A stretch of DNA of 64,000 bases from Apiospora phragmitis (Eukaryota > Ascomycota > Sordariomycetes > Amphisphaeriales > Apiosporaceae). Under the pieces are notes generated by a model. The model saw only the letters and a list, made by a program, of their open reading frames with translations. It did not search any database and was not told the DNA's origin. Positions 35,267-47,028 of this stretch are shown one piece after another (positions within the stretch are counted from its first letter, which is position 1; every line of letters begins with the position of its first letter). The DNA is taken from NCBI GenBank assembly GCA_038363925.1, contig JAQQWL010000003.1:1116001-1180000 (forward strand). The letters run 5' to 3'. Position numbers and translations under genes: made by a program.

Positions 35267-37883
35267 ATGCATTCGCAAGTGCTGAGACGAACCACACTTT
35301 CTTCAGTCTACCGCAAGATCTCCCGTCTTGCAACGACTTCGACATCGTTCCCACGATCGTCCCTTTACCCATATCACCACACCGTCCCCATTCGACATCA
35401 TCCCAAGAGCTTCAGTCATTACACACACCTGAAGATGGATTCTAATATCAAAGTCCCATATGAGGACCAAGACCCCCAGGAGGTCAGCTCACTGTTGGCT
35501 AGCCTTAATAGCAAGTCGGCAAAGAAAACCTTCAAGGCGAAGAAGACTAGCTTCAAAATTGAAGGCTCTCCAGACGGAATCGTTGTCGACGCATGGAAGT
35601 TCCAGGAGTGGGATTACAAGAAGCATGGCTTGCCAGTGTATGCCCGAGGGTTGTTCACCACAAAGGATCGACGGGGTCGGGATGAGATCTGCATCAGAGG
35701 CTATGACAAGTTCTTCAACATCGGCGAAGTCAACGAGACTAGGTGGTCAAAGATCCAGACAAACACACAGGGACCATACGAGCTGACGCTGAAGGAGAAT
35801 GGCTGCATCATATTCATTGGTGGCCTGGAAGATGAGACCTTACTCGTTTGTAGTAAACACTAACGGGAGCTCGATCGGATGTGGTAAGCCACTCCGTGGC
35901 CGGTGAGAAATGGGTGGACCGACAATTAGCTGCTATCGGCAAGACCAGAGCAGACCTGGCGAGGGAGCTACGCAAGAGAAACGTAACAGCCGTTGCAGAG
36001 CTCTGCGACGACGAATTCGAGGAGCATATCCTTGCATATGGCCCAGAGAAAGCCGGGCTCTACTTGCATGGCATCAATATCAACATCCCAACCTTCACCA
36101 CATACTCTAGCGAGCTCGTACAACAGTTTGCGGAGGAATGGGGTTTCCGCAAAATTGCTGTACAAAAGTTCGACGATGTTACCACTACAAGAGAATTTCT
36201 CGAAAAGGTTGCCGAGTCTGGTGCACACGAGGGCAATGACGTGGAGGGATTCGTTATTCGCTGCCGCATGTCGCCAAGCCCTACAGTGACTCCGTACAGC
36301 GACTGGTTCTTCAAGTACAAGTTCGAGGAACCATACTTGATGTACCGACAGTGGCGAGAATGCACCAAAGCCTTAATCGCCGGCAAACCCCCAAAGTTCA
36401 AGAAGCACACCAAGATCACCGAGGAGTATCTGTTGTATGTTCGGAAGCGATTAGCCGAAGACCCTAACCTTGGAAAGCTCTACAACCAAAACCACGGTAT
36501 TATCCAGCTGCGAGACGACTTTTTGGCCTTCAAGAAACTTAAGGGTTCTGAGGCAGCCAATTTGGAGACCGAGATGGGCGAGGATACCTCTGCACTCATC
36601 ACCAACGATGTGGTGATTGTGCCAATTGCTACAATTGGCTGCGGGAAGACCACTGTCGCAGTGGCCCTGACACATTTGTTTGGCTGGGGTCACGTCCAGA
36701 ATGATAACATCACTGGAAAGAACCGCCCCAAACAGATGACACAAGCTGTGGTAGAGCATCTCACAAACCACCCTGTTGTTATTTCAGATAGGAACAACTC
36801 GGAACGTCGCGAAAGAGAGCAAATCATCAAGGATGTAAAGATGGCGCATACAGGTGCACGTCTCGTTGCCATGAACTTTGCTCATCACGACCTCGATGAA
36901 GTCCGACGAGTTACCCGGGAGCGTGTACTCGAAAGAGGCGACAACCACCAGACTATTCAGGCCGCTTCGGAGAAAGCCAAGGTTATTGGTATCATGGAGA
37001 ACTTCATCCAGAGGTATCAGCCCTGCGATCCGGAACAGGAGCCTGACGCAGCCTTTGATTATGTGATTGATCTTGATGGTGCTAAAGACAGCCGTGCCAA
37101 CCTGGAGACCATGGTCCAAGAGCTGCACAAGAGATATCCTCGCCTGATACCCGAAGTTCCTTCAGAGCAAGCCATGGACGATGCAATCATATCAGCCTTG
37201 AATAACTATAAGCCCAACCTCCGCCACAAGATCCCCGACCGCAAGGGCAACAAGGGCAACAACGCCCAAACCCAGCAGCAGCCTAAAGTCCAGAAGAAGA
37301 AAGTTTTGGAGTACATGTCGGTTTCCGTCCCGTCCAAAGATATCAACTCTGCTTTGGAGGCTGCTTTTAAGGGCGTGGATGCCGAGACGTCCAAATTCTA
37401 CAAGCAGCTCCAGCTCACGCGTCGTGTTCAGCCGATGTTCCATGTGACATTGATGCACAGAGCCAGCTCCAAGGACCACCCGGATCTGTGGGCCAGCTAT
37501 GCCAAAATGCATACGGAGAATACGGACCCTGACGGAAAGTTGGGGAGTGCGAGATCGAGCTCGAGCGTGTAAGTCCCTTTTGCCCCCTACACTTCCTCCA
37601 CATATTTACAACTTGCTGACAACTGTTGTAGGTGGTTTTCGACTCCCGTATTATGGCCATCGTGGTCCGCCTGGTAGACCCCGAAGACCGCTGGAAGTGT
37701 GTCAACGATGTCGCGCACATCACGGTCGGCACACGCGACGATGGTGTCAAGCCCAAGGAAAGCAATGACTTGCTAGCCAAGTGGCTCAAAGATGGAACAG
37801 GCGAAGAGACGGGTATCGGCGAGCGCGTTTTCGAGCCGAAGCTCGTGCTCAAGGGCGTGGTCAAGGGAGTGCTCTCGCGATAG
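35267..37883 (+). CDS. TRL1: fungal tRNA ligase Trl1 (ligase-kinase-CPD)
   Basis: Joins tRNA exons after intron removal and also ligates HAC1-type mRNA. ATG 35267, or the in-frame ATG 35435 whose product starts [11 protein letters not shown]. Domains: adenylyltransferase with the active-site Lys in [11 protein letters not shown]; kinase with P-loop ATIGCGKTT near residue 465; cyclic phosphodiesterase with the two HxT motifs FHVTLMHR and AHITVGT. One intron (about 37569-37631) joins ELER to [12 protein letters not shown]. Two missing bases break the frame: at 35860 (CAC-TAACGG where CAC-TCAACGG is expected) and at the G run 37542-37545 (four G where five fit). As the enzyme is essential in fungi, these are probably sequence errors. 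The upstream 56 residues look like a mitochondrial presequence. Confidence 0.92.
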
Positions 37884-38099
37884 GTGGCCGAAAGTGCTCC
37901 AATCCCGATCAGAGAACGTCGCGTTACAGGTGGCCCAATCAGCGACCGAGACGAATCAGCTGAACGAGGCAGGTATTCTAAACGAGGCAGATATCATGGT
38001 CGAGGCAAAGATCGTGGCCAGAAAGCTAAGCCTAATCAAGGTGGACCTCTTGCACGAACATCTCGTGGGCGCCCAAACCGCGGGCGCGGTGAAAAATGA
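37884..38099 (+). other. in-frame RG-rich reading frame directly after the TRL1 stop
   Basis: The TRL1 frame ends with TAG at 37881-37883, but the same frame stays open for another 71 codons to TGA at 38097-38099. The encoded text is highly protein-like: GGPISDRDESAERGRYSKRG, then GRYHGRGKDRG and RTSRGRPNRGRGEK, an RGG-type RNA-binding tail. It could be an extension lost by a nonsense change (TGG or CAG to TAG), a readthrough extension, or part of an alternatively spliced end: a GTATCG at 37812 and the AG of the stop codon would excise 72 nt in frame. Confidence 0.5.
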
Positions 38100-38588
38100 G
38101 GGAAGCCTGGCAACCATGAGCCCACGTAGGACCTCAACAAGAATACTGTTATCGATTTGGCTGGACGACATAGATATCGGGTTGCCTCATACGAATAACC
38201 CCTCGATGAAAGAAAATCCTTGCGACATCGTCAGACAATTTTGGGAGAGCAGAAAAAATAGTTGTTAGCAAAATGGGGTCGTCTTCTTTGCTTACATATA
38301 TGAGATTATCTGCTTCAGTACAACCTGTCAGTGCATGTGATTCTTCATTTGCGTGTGTGTACAGAACGCATCATGGTGACATAGGCTTCTCAGGTCCGAT
38401 TCTTCTGTATGTTTGTGTCCGTGTCATGTACCCTGACATGCGTTGATCGATAAATCCATCGTGAACAAGAACCATATCGCCTTGGACCATCGTCCTCGAC
38501 CTTACTCCGTATCGCCCAAACAACGCCATTTCCCTTTTTCTTTACCATTGGAAGAAGTAGTAGACTACCTTTCATTTACTACCCTGGT
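38100..38588. other. 3' flanks of converging TRL1 and TRP4, no gene seen
   Basis: No coding signal. It contains presumed polyadenylation regions of both genes. Confidence 0.5.
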
Positions 38589-39972
38589 TTAGTTGCCCTC
38601 CAACTCGTTGGTCACCTCCACGAATTTCTCCCACATACTCCAAGCCGCGCCGCTCTTGACGGCCCAGCGCGCGCGCCTGACGCCCTCCTTCCAGCGGCCG
38701 CCGCCCGGCCCGCGCTCCGTGATAACCTTGCCGCCGACCGCGGTGGTGGTGGTATCGGCGTCGACGTCGCAGATGCCCGAGACGACGAAGAGGGCGGCGG
38801 TGTTGATGAGGACGAACTCGAGGATGGGGTCGTCGTCGGCTATCTCGCCGCTCAGGATCTGGCGCAGGATCTCGGCGTTCTGGACGGGCTCCTTGCCGGG
38901 GCTGACGGTGCTGAGGGGGTGGCGCGACAGGCCGAAGTCCTCGGGCGTCAGGGTGAAGTGCTCGACCTCGACGTCGCCGCTGGCGTCCTTGCGCTCGACG
39001 AGCTGCCAGCACAGCGTCGGGCCCGCGCACGAGACCTCGTCGAGCTGCTCGACGCCGCACACCACCAGGCCCTTGCGCGCGCCGCCCAGCCGCAGGGCCT
39101 CGGCGAAGACGGGGCCGAGGTCGTCGCGGGCGACGCCGAGCATGCGGGCCTCGATGGCGGCGTCGCAGGGGTTGGCGAGGGGGCCCATCAGGTTGAAGAT
39201 GGTGCGCCAGCCGAGCTCCTTGCGGATGGGCGCGACGTACCTCATGCCCGGGTGGTAGACGGGCGCGAACAGGAAGGCGTAGTTGGTGCGCTCGTAGACT
39301 TTCGCGAGGGCGCGGGGCGTGATGCGCGACAGCGGCGGCGCGCGCGGGGTCATGGCCAGGAGCAGGTCGGCCGAGCCGGACTTGGAGGTCGAGGCGCGGT
39401 TGCCGTGCTTGGCCATCAGGAGCAGCGAGGAGGCGAGGATCGAGGAGGTCGTGCTGATGTTGAAGGTATTGTGGCTGTCGCCGCCGGTGCCTACTATGTC
39501 GCACTACCGACCCAACAAAGTAAAACATGGTGGTTAGCTTCTCGTTTCCAAACAGTGAAACTGAAATATACATAGAATATTGTTGTTCCCAGAGAAATAG
39601 AGGCATAGATGAAACTTACAAGTCCCCCCAGGTATCGCCCCTCAGGCCGCCCCTTGCGCGCGACCACGTCGCTCAGCTCCGCGAGGTCGATCTCGGCCGC
39701 GGCGCCGCGCATCGCGGACGAGGCCTCGGCCAGCACGTCGGCTCGGCGGTCCCAGCCGGTGAAGTGGAGGCAGGTGAGCAGCGAGCCCGTCTGCACGGGG
39801 CTCAGGCTGTTGGGGAAGATGAGCGCGAGGGCCTCGGCGATCTCCTTGGCGGTGACGTTCTGCTGCGCCGGGTCGGGCCAGAGGCGCTGGAGCAGGGGCG
39901 GATGTCGACGACGGCCGGCTGCTGCGCCTGCGCCGCGATGGACGCGGGCTGCTGGGGTTGCGTGTCGGTCAT
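38589..39972 (-). CDS. TRP4: anthranilate phosphoribosyltransferase (tryptophan biosynthesis)
   Basis: Transfers phosphoribose from PRPP to anthranilate, the second committed step to tryptophan. ATG 39972; exon 1 ends at 39620 (donor GTAAGT) and exon 2 runs 39503-38589, giving about 422 aa. The PRPP-binding loop CDIVGTGGDSHNTFN opens exon 2. LMAKHGNRASTSKSGSADLL, FAPVYHPGMRYVAPIRKELG and FNLMGPLANP are classic motifs. A Gln/Ala-rich leader precedes the helical domain. One base is missing in exon 1: the G run at 39895-39898 (plus strand) has four where five keep the frame between VVDIRP and LLQRLWPDP. An unlinked frameshift in a biosynthetic gene suggests sequence error rather than loss. Confidence 0.92.
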
Positions 39973-40821
39973 TCTTGGGAGGGGGCTGTTTGGTTCTTAT
40001 CGGGTGGTTCCGCGTCGCTTTGGGCGGCGGCGGCGGCGGCGGCGGCGCAAAGGGCTTCGTTTCGTCACAAAGTCGCGATGGCGGGGTAGTAAAGCTGAGA
40101 GAGAATCCAAATGTAGCTCTTGTAGGTGGAATTCTGGCAAATCAACAACTGTCAGGCTTTTCTAGACGAATTCTAATTTCCAAATCACGAGAGACTTTAA
40201 TGGCAAGGAGTATTGCCGATAATGGCACGCAAGGGGAGGAAAGTGGTATTATTTAGTTGGCAAGCTTGCGGTGACTCAAAAAAAAAACATGACGGCAGTG
40301 AGAAGTGAGTATGGAAGTACGTAAAGTAACGATCCACAAGCGGCATCGGGACGAGTTGATGAGACACTGGCAGTTAATACGCCCTTGGTGTCAATGGAAG
40401 CTCAGTGGCATCGGTACCATGCCCGTTACAGAGGAGGAAAAACCACCTCTATCACTTTTCTCAATGCATATCGTAACCAACATGATAGATTCAGCTACCC
40501 GCGATACCGATGACGAGGGGCAGGTAGTGTCGCAATTGCCCAATCGAGGCACTTTGGGGTCAAGCTGTAGCTGTGGAGTCCAGGCCCCCAGGGAGCTCTG
40601 ATCCTGGCAAGGGTGCAAGGGCGCGGGCGGCGCACCTGGGCAGCCAGTAAATGTCGGAGAGGATTTACCCCAGCGCCGGTCACCAGCAAAGCACAGACCC
40701 CCTCTAGGAATTTGGGCCCGGCAAAGAAAGCTTCACGCGCGATCACTGGAAGCAGAAAACGTTCCTGGACGAGCAGTGGTAGGACAGGTGGCCGGCATAA
40801 CACCATAATCCCCTTACCAAC
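39973..40821. other. divergent promoters of TRP4 and uL10m, no gene seen
   Basis: Contains an eight-unit GGC run (40022-40046) close to the TRP4 start, and ordinary intergenic sequence. No gene is supported. Confidence 0.5.
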
Positions 40822-41874
40822 ATGTCTGCCCGACTCAATTGCTCTTCGGCGCGTTGCGTCGGTCGGGTCATCAAGTCCCAGACGGCCAACTTGCTTTCTA
40901 GACCTGCACCAGCTGCGGTAACTCTCATCGGGACTTCGATATCTTCAACGAGACACTATGCCGTGGCTTCTCGACCCGCGCCCTTGAACCTCAAAACGCA
41001 ATTGCCCGAGAACTATGTCTCCCTGACCCAGCCACCCACTGCTCGCCGGCCCGAGAGCCGGAAATCGCAAATGATCCGCCAGTACACAGCTCTCCTCCGA
41101 TCGACTCCGTTAATGCTCTTCTTCCAACACAACAGTTTGACGGCCGTCGAATGGGCCGCGGTCCGCCGAGAGCTGCGCGCGGCATTGAGGGCGGTGCCCG
41201 CGCCCCTAGTTGGCCCCGACGGAAGTATGCCGGTCGACATCACAGAGTCGATAAACTTTCAGGTCATACGGACACGCATGATGGACGTCGCAATGAAGAT
41301 CGAGGAGTTCTTTGACCCCGAGGAGGCCGCCAAGCACCCCAACGCCTTCACCCACGATCTGTCCCAGACGGCATACGAGGCGATCCAGGCAGCGGACAAG
41401 GAAAACCCCAACACAGCCTATGCTCAGCTGAGGCATCTGTTCCACGGGCCTGTTGCGGCCTTGTCATTCCCGACAGTATCGCCCGCCCACTTGGCCGCGG
41501 CACTGAAGATCCTGTCACCCAGTGCCCCCGACTTCCCCGCTCCCACTCGGCGGAAGAACCCCGGATATTACGATCTGACAACCCAGAGCGGCTTGCAAAA
41601 GCTGCTGCTCGTCGGTGGCCGTGTGGAAGGTAAGGCGTTCGACTACCAGGGCGTGCGCTGGGTCGGCGGTATCGAGGGTGGCTTGGATGGCCTGCGCGCC
41701 CAGCTCATGTACATGCTCCAGAGCGCTGGTCTGGGTCTTACTACGGCCCTCCAGGGCCAGTCCAAGGGGCTGTGGCTCACTCTCGAGTCCAGGAGGACGC
41801 AGTTGGACGAGGAACAGAACCCCAAGAAGGAGGATGGAGAAGCCCCCAGCGGCGAAAGCGTGGATGGTGCATGA
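40822..41874 (+). CDS. MRPL11: mitochondrial ribosomal protein uL10m
   Basis: Large-subunit stalk-base protein of the mitoribosome. 350 aa, no intron. ATG 40822 opens a Ser/Arg-rich mitochondrial presequence (about 50 residues). SRKSQMIRQYTALLRSTPLM and FFQHNSLTAVEWAAVRREL are the L10-family N-terminal helix and first strand. The central part is a fungal expansion. QLMYMLQSAGLGLTTALQG is the conserved C-terminal helix, followed by an acidic, low-complexity tail. The frame is intact. The symbol follows the yeast orthologue. Confidence 0.88.
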   Translation: MSARLNCSSARCVGRVIKSQTANLLSRPAPAAVTLIGTSISSTRHYAVASRPAPLNLKTQLPENYVSLTQPPTARRPESRKSQMIRQYTALLRSTPLMLFFQHNSLTAVEWAAVRRELRAALRAVPAPLVGPDGSMPVDITESINFQVIRTRMMDVAMKIEEFFDPEEAAKHPNAFTHDLSQTAYEAIQAADKENPNTAYAQLRHLFHGPVAALSFPTVSPAHLAAALKILSPSAPDFPAPTRRKNPGYYDLTTQSGLQKLLLVGGRVEGKAFDYQGVRWVGGIEGGLDGLRAQLMYMLQSAGLGLTTALQGQSKGLWLTLESRRTQLDEEQNPKKEDGEAPSGESVDGA

Positions 41875-42923
41875 GAAAGATACCAAGGTGTATAAATGTA
41901 CAATACAATATGTACCAATTAGAGGCCTCCGGGTTCGTCACAACGTCAAAAACATGAACATTGAAACATTGCGTCTGAAGTTAAGTACCCATGTACATCG
42001 CTGAACCAGCACTTTTGCCATTGATGTTTCCAATGGCGGACCGTTGGCATCAGTACTCGTGGGTGCCCGAAAGACGCAATTGAGTTCGACTTGCGATTGC
42101 TACTACTAGGTCCATGCCCAGTACAAATCTAGCATCCTAACCTATCGTCGGCTTCAGGAACATCGACCAGCTTCAAGTCTCCTGAACGCCATCTATTAGC
42201 AGGGACAATTCAAAGATATGGAGCAAAAAACAAAATAAAATCAGCTTCCAAATAACTACTTATACAGCAATATCAAAACGTGAAGAGTGCATTTAACATT
42301 CGATTTTTGTAAACCAATGGATATAAGAACACGAGCCACTCGCTGATGCACCCGAAATAGATGAGCTACAGGATCTGGTTCACGCTAAAACAAGACCCTG
42401 CAGGTCATGTTCCTAGAGGGGCGGAATCTGCCGTTGCCGATCCCAGGGCAAGCTTGCGTGCGTAAGACCGATCCGGCGCAAGCGCTATGCGCATTCCATC
42501 AAGTAAACTTCAGCTTAAGCGTCATCCCTCACCGTCATTCCTGCTTGTCTACCTCTGCCTGGTATTACACAACGAATCTATTTCTTGCCTTTTTCAACAA
42601 TCCGGCAAGCCCTTCGGAGGAGAAGAACACAAGTAGGGAGCACATTGTGATGCGCTATCGAATTTGAAACTTGGCGACCTCGAAAGCTTGGACTGGATAC
42701 GATAGCGAAGCAACACCGAGCCAAGCTAAGAATACGAAGAACAATCGCAACGAATTATCTCCGTATCGCGAGATAAGCCACCACGACGAGAACCTCTTTC
42801 ACACACGCTTGTCTGTCAGCCAGCTCTAAAGGAGAAGAAGCGCATTGAACACCAACCTGACGACCAGCCCAAGATATAATAATACCAGGGCCACCCGAAC
42901 AATCCGAGCGCACATACAAAACC
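41875..42923. other. intergenic, no gene seen
   Basis: 3' flank of uL10m and promoter of the UPF0132 gene. Nothing else supported. Confidence 0.5.
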
Positions 42924-43833
42924 ATGGACTTCGCACCCTACCAATCCTCCCCGCCGGAGCACAACCGCCCCTGGTCGCCGCCCCGAACGACGGCCTCGCC
43001 GCTGGCCTCCCCCCGCGGCTCCTACGACTACCCGCGCCGGCCCAACAACATGTCGTCGCCGCCGCCGCTCCAGCACCCCCAGCCGCAGCGCCAGTGGTCC
43101 TCGAGCCTGCCGACGGCGGACCGGTACAACAACAACAACACCAGCCGGGGGTTGGAGGCCGGGTTCGGCAACAGTCCTGCTACCGTTGCGACGAGCGGTG
43201 GCGGCGGAGGGGGAGGGTATATGAGTGCGGGCGCGGGCGTGAGCGAATTCGACACGAGTCTGGGTTTGCGCCTCGACTATGAGGCGGCGGCGGCGTATTT
43301 GGCGATCCCGCCTGTGGGCGCTATTGTGTTGTTGATCTTGGAGAGGAGCAGTGATTATGTCCGGTGAGTAAGGGAGGGCTTTTTCAATATCAATTGATCG
43401 AGGCTCGAGGGTTGAGGTACCAGGGTGGGTGTTTGCGATCCCCCAGGAATATCCTCGGCCTCCATCAAGGATAGGGGCAGCGAAGCAACACACAGGGCTG
43501 TCACGTGAGTTCAGCATGTTACGAATATGGCTAACCAAACGCTTGACAGTTTCCACGCCTGGCAATCGAGTTTGATGTTCACTGCCATCTTCATCATCCA
43601 CCTCATCTTCTCGTGGTCGACATTTCTGAGCTGGGTTATGGTCCTCGCTGACTTGGCACTGATGTGGTATCTGGCTTTAAGAGCATACCGAGATGCAGAT
43701 ACTCTCGACAGGTAAGTCTTACTCATACCATTCATGGTTTCAGCATGCGAATGACTCGACTGACCGTCCTACCATCAGGTATGAGGTACCTATTTTCGGA
43801 CAGCTCGCAAGCCGAATACTGGATGATGAATAG
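42924..43833 (+). CDS. UPF0132/DUF4870-type membrane protein
   Basis: Exons 42924-43363, 43550-43711 and 43779-43833 give 218 aa in phase. The N-terminal 110 residues are disordered (Pro, Ser, Asn, Gly, with runs of five Asn and eight Gly). The membrane part begins with YLAIPPVGAIVLLILE and continues after splicing with RFHAWQSSLMFTAIFIIHL, the RFHAxQS signature of the family, then VMVLADLALMWYLALRAYRD and YEVPIFGQLASR. S. pombe has related proteins of unknown function. Likely three membrane helices, orientation unknown. All junctions are canonical and no bases are missing. Confidence 0.82.
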
Positions 43834-45076
43834 CCGGAATATTATGATGACCACACGGAAGATAATGTTCAGACAGAACTTTGATAGATGATTAATGAGA
43901 ACAGTGCAGCAGGGCTGTCTATGGACTTGCATTGGTGGGGTTGGTTCGGCCTGTCAGGGGTCCGTCAGGAGATGAGAAGGCTTCTTTCACTGTATGTCTT
44001 TAAGCAACTGTTGTACATATACCCCGAGCTACCTCGACTGAGACATAATACATGCCTTTTGATCAACATCAGTGCCGTGAAGGTGGACAACAGTGCTACT
44101 GACTTGCTTCAGGCAAGAGCTGCTCTGTAGAATCGTCTTCGCCCCTTAGCGAGGATATCATTTATTCCTTTGATAAGAACTGTTGGCAATTCTTCAGTTT
44201 GCCCCAACACTCTGCAAAGGATACACCACTTGATAGAGAATGCACTTTGATATCTAGCAATTGTGTTCAAGACTGTTTTGTTAAGCTTGCTCACCTAGCT
44301 TATCACCAGATGTGATTCAGAGATCTCTACCTACGGGTACTTACATATATACAATCGACTACCCTGCCAGATCACGCTACCTTAGGTAGTGACAACTCAA
44401 GGCGAGTACAACCGAGTGATGAATATGATCTCGATAGGTCCTGGTGGTCCAGATCTTCATCCAGTTTCTTCCTCGAGAGACTGCCGATGAACTCCCAGTG
44501 CAGTGCAGGTTGGAATGTATTAGGCACTTGGGACGTTGATTTCGGATCCAACTGACCCTTTGGTGTTGTGCTATTCGAGTTTCAACATCTCGAAGACAGC
44601 AATAGTTCACCGACACTGGCTGCAGACATCGAGAGCATTTTAACAAACAATCACTCATTTATGAAATGAGGTATCATGCGGACATCGGTAAGCCTTGAGA
44701 GAGAGGGTATCAGAGAGGGATTTCAATATCTCTCTGTTCTTGCCACCGTCTCATCAAGTCATCCACTGCACCTTCTACCGGCTAACTGGCAACATCGCCG
44801 ACTAGTTTCCCTTGAAGTATTCACTCTGCTCACTTTCACCTCCACCCTACCTGGAACCACATCCCACTCTCTTCGTGGTCGATCACACACACTTTCTGTT
44901 GTTGTTCACCCCTCGACCTCACCGTGTTACGAGAAGATTTTGAACCATTCCAGTGTTTCCGTTGCAAAACCAACCGCCTTACCATATTCTGTTTTCCTTC
45001 TTGGAATCATCACACACGTTCTCTTATACGAGAATTTTCCAAAAGGGTTACCATCTCGAGAAACAAGTTGATCGCA
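43834..45076. other. intergenic, no gene seen
   Basis: No coding signal found. Runs up to the minisatellite at 45077. Confidence 0.45.
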
Positions 45077-45227
45077 TTCCGTCACAACTCCCACTTCCGT
45101 CGCAACTCCCAGATTTCGTCACAACTCTCATATTCCGTCACAACTCCCAAATTCCGTCACAACTCCCAAACTCCATCGCAACTCCTACTACCGTCACAAC
45201 TCCCAGGTTCCATCAAGACTCTCAGAT
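45077..45227 (+). repeat. minisatellite, eight units of 18-19 bp
   Basis: Tandem copies of TTCCGTCACAACTCCCAAA start at 45077, 45095, 45114, 45133, 45152, 45171, 45189 and 45208. Units diverge mainly by single substitutions. It lies upstream of the coiled-coil gene, in its presumed promoter or leader. All three frames are open through part of it, which produces spurious reading frames. Confidence 0.85.
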
Positions 45228-45402
45228 CCGTAATACTGGAAAGATCAGCAAACGATATCTGTTGATCGGCAGCTTCAAGCAATTCATACTTTGTAACTAC
45301 CAACACCATAATCCGCCATGTTTTCGGTAAGCAGAGCAATCTTGGCAATAGTTGGACTTCACTCACGTATCCCAATCTTCGAGCTCAAAGACGCCCAAGG
45401 CG

Positions 45403-46458
45403 ATGCTTCCGAAGGAAGTTGCGAACGCCGAGGGTCAGGAAGCCGCAGACACCATGGAGAAGACGTGGGATACGACATCCTTTCTAGTTCCCTACAAGAA
45501 GAACCTCCGACCTCCAGTGTCTCAGTCGTACGTAGACCGTCTGGTAGCCGAGGCGCATTTCGACAAGTCGTGTAAGTAAAACTTTTGGCTTTCTCTTTTG
45601 TATTACAGCCAATGTCCTAACCTTGCATATTTACTTAGTCAAGAACGAACCTTAGCCGTGGAACGAACAGCCTATTGTCGGCGAAGCATCTAAGCCGTGG
45701 CTGCCCAACTATTTCCACTACTGGTTCGAGCGGCAGCGCCTCGAGAGCAGCCCAGCAATGCTGGCGGCGAGGGAGGCTGATCGGCTCCCCTAAGCGACTC
45801 TAAGAAGCATCGCCTCGCTTGCGAGAAGGCGTTGGCCTACCAGCCGAGCGTCCCTGCCAAGACCAACAAACCCGAGCTCGTCGAGCTGCACAAGGAGGCC
45901 AAGCAGCAGATCGAGACGCTGATCGACGTGTCGGGACAGCACAAGCAGCTCGCGACCCGCGAGAAGGCGCGAAGGATCCGTCTGCTCGCCGAGGAGAAAG
46001 AGCGACACCGCCGGGAGCTACGGAAAGAAAGACAGAAGCACAGACGCGACCTTGAGGCCGAGGAGACGCTGCACTGGAAGGTCTCGAAAGAACTGGAGCA
46101 AGAAATCTCGGATCTCCGGCATGCAGGTCACGAACTCCCAGAACCTGCACCCGAGCCTGCCCCTAAACCGGCGGTAGTCGCGGAGCAGCAGCGCAGCGCG
46201 GCACAGTTGGAGCTGGACGAGCAGCAGCGAAAGATCCAGGAGAGCCGCATCGAGGCCCTCGAGGGCAAGCTGAACAAGCATGCCTTCAGTATCCATATGA
46301 AGTCGTACGAGAATCGCGAACTCCAGTCTAAGCTACGCCGTGCCGAGGCGAGGATCAAGGCTGTAGAGTGTGAGAATGACGTGCTTAGAGAGGGACCTGG
46401 TCTGGGGATGAAGCGAAAGCACGAGGTGGACCCTGAGGACGAAGACATCTATAATTAA
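45403..46458 (+). pseudogene. coiled-coil protein gene with a nonsense codon and a frame break
   Basis: I do not recognise the family. A likely exon (ATG 45403, MLPKEVANAEGQEA) runs to 45571 and splices (GTAAGT to CTTAG) to 45639. The frame then gives KNEP, a TAG at 45653-45655, and PWNEQPIVGEASKPWLPNYF. At 45787-45790 four C are present where five would join it to SDSKKHRLACEKALAYQPS. From there to 46458 the frame is open: a highly charged helical region (REKARRIRLLAEEKERHRRE), a Pro/Glu spacer, a second coiled coil and a basic-acidic end (KRKHEVDPEDEDIYN). TAG is one G-to-A change from Trp, so this may be truly broken. Alternatively the gene starts at 45832 (GCC TAC reading) or a nearby alternative exon. 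Confidence 0.5.
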
Positions 46459-47028
46459 TCAGTGGGATAATTCCGGTTGATTTCTCAGGTTTATGAGCAC
46501 GGCGTTTCGAGCATAGGGCAGGACTCAAGGATGGTTATCAACAGCTTGCCAGGGTAGGAGGGGAGGAAGGGATTTGGGAGATTGAGAAGTGAAACTGGCC
46601 TATTAGCGCCCTGATATTCACATCGCGTCTGGATTCTAACTTTAGTTCAGTACTTTCGTTCACTAAGTAGTCTCAATTTGCGATTCATTCATCTCTGATA
46701 TTGTAAGCTCTTTTTCAGTGTCGGTAAGTTTCCCCGGGGGTAACTGCTTCAAAAGTGACTCAAGCAAGAGCCGAGAACGTATGGTTAGGCGACACCATAG
46801 TGACGAGGATGGTTTTCCTGGTGGAATAACCAACAGATCAACCGGTGGGAGATAAGCCGGTGGGAATCAATATGTACGCTATGGCCAAAGGGGAAGTAGA
46901 GGGGGGGGGGGGACCAATCGTTGCCAGGGGAAAGATAAGATAAGTATGCAGCAGAGGGAGGTATATAATTCCTAATAAGTGATGATTTCAGCAGCCACGA
47001 CGCAAAGACCGCCAACTCGCACAGTAGG
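46459..47028. other. intergenic with a G12 run
   Basis: No gene. A run of 12 G at 46901-46912 precedes ACCAATCG. Confidence 0.5.

Noticed and set aside
38919..39575. 218-aa plus-strand frame across TRP4
   Set aside because: Antisense shadow of a GC-rich real gene on the minus strand.
45077..45330. Repeat-protein frames (RHNSQIPSQLP type) over the minisatellite
   Set aside because: Several frames are open because the unit lacks stops; unit lengths of 18 and 19 break any constant frame.
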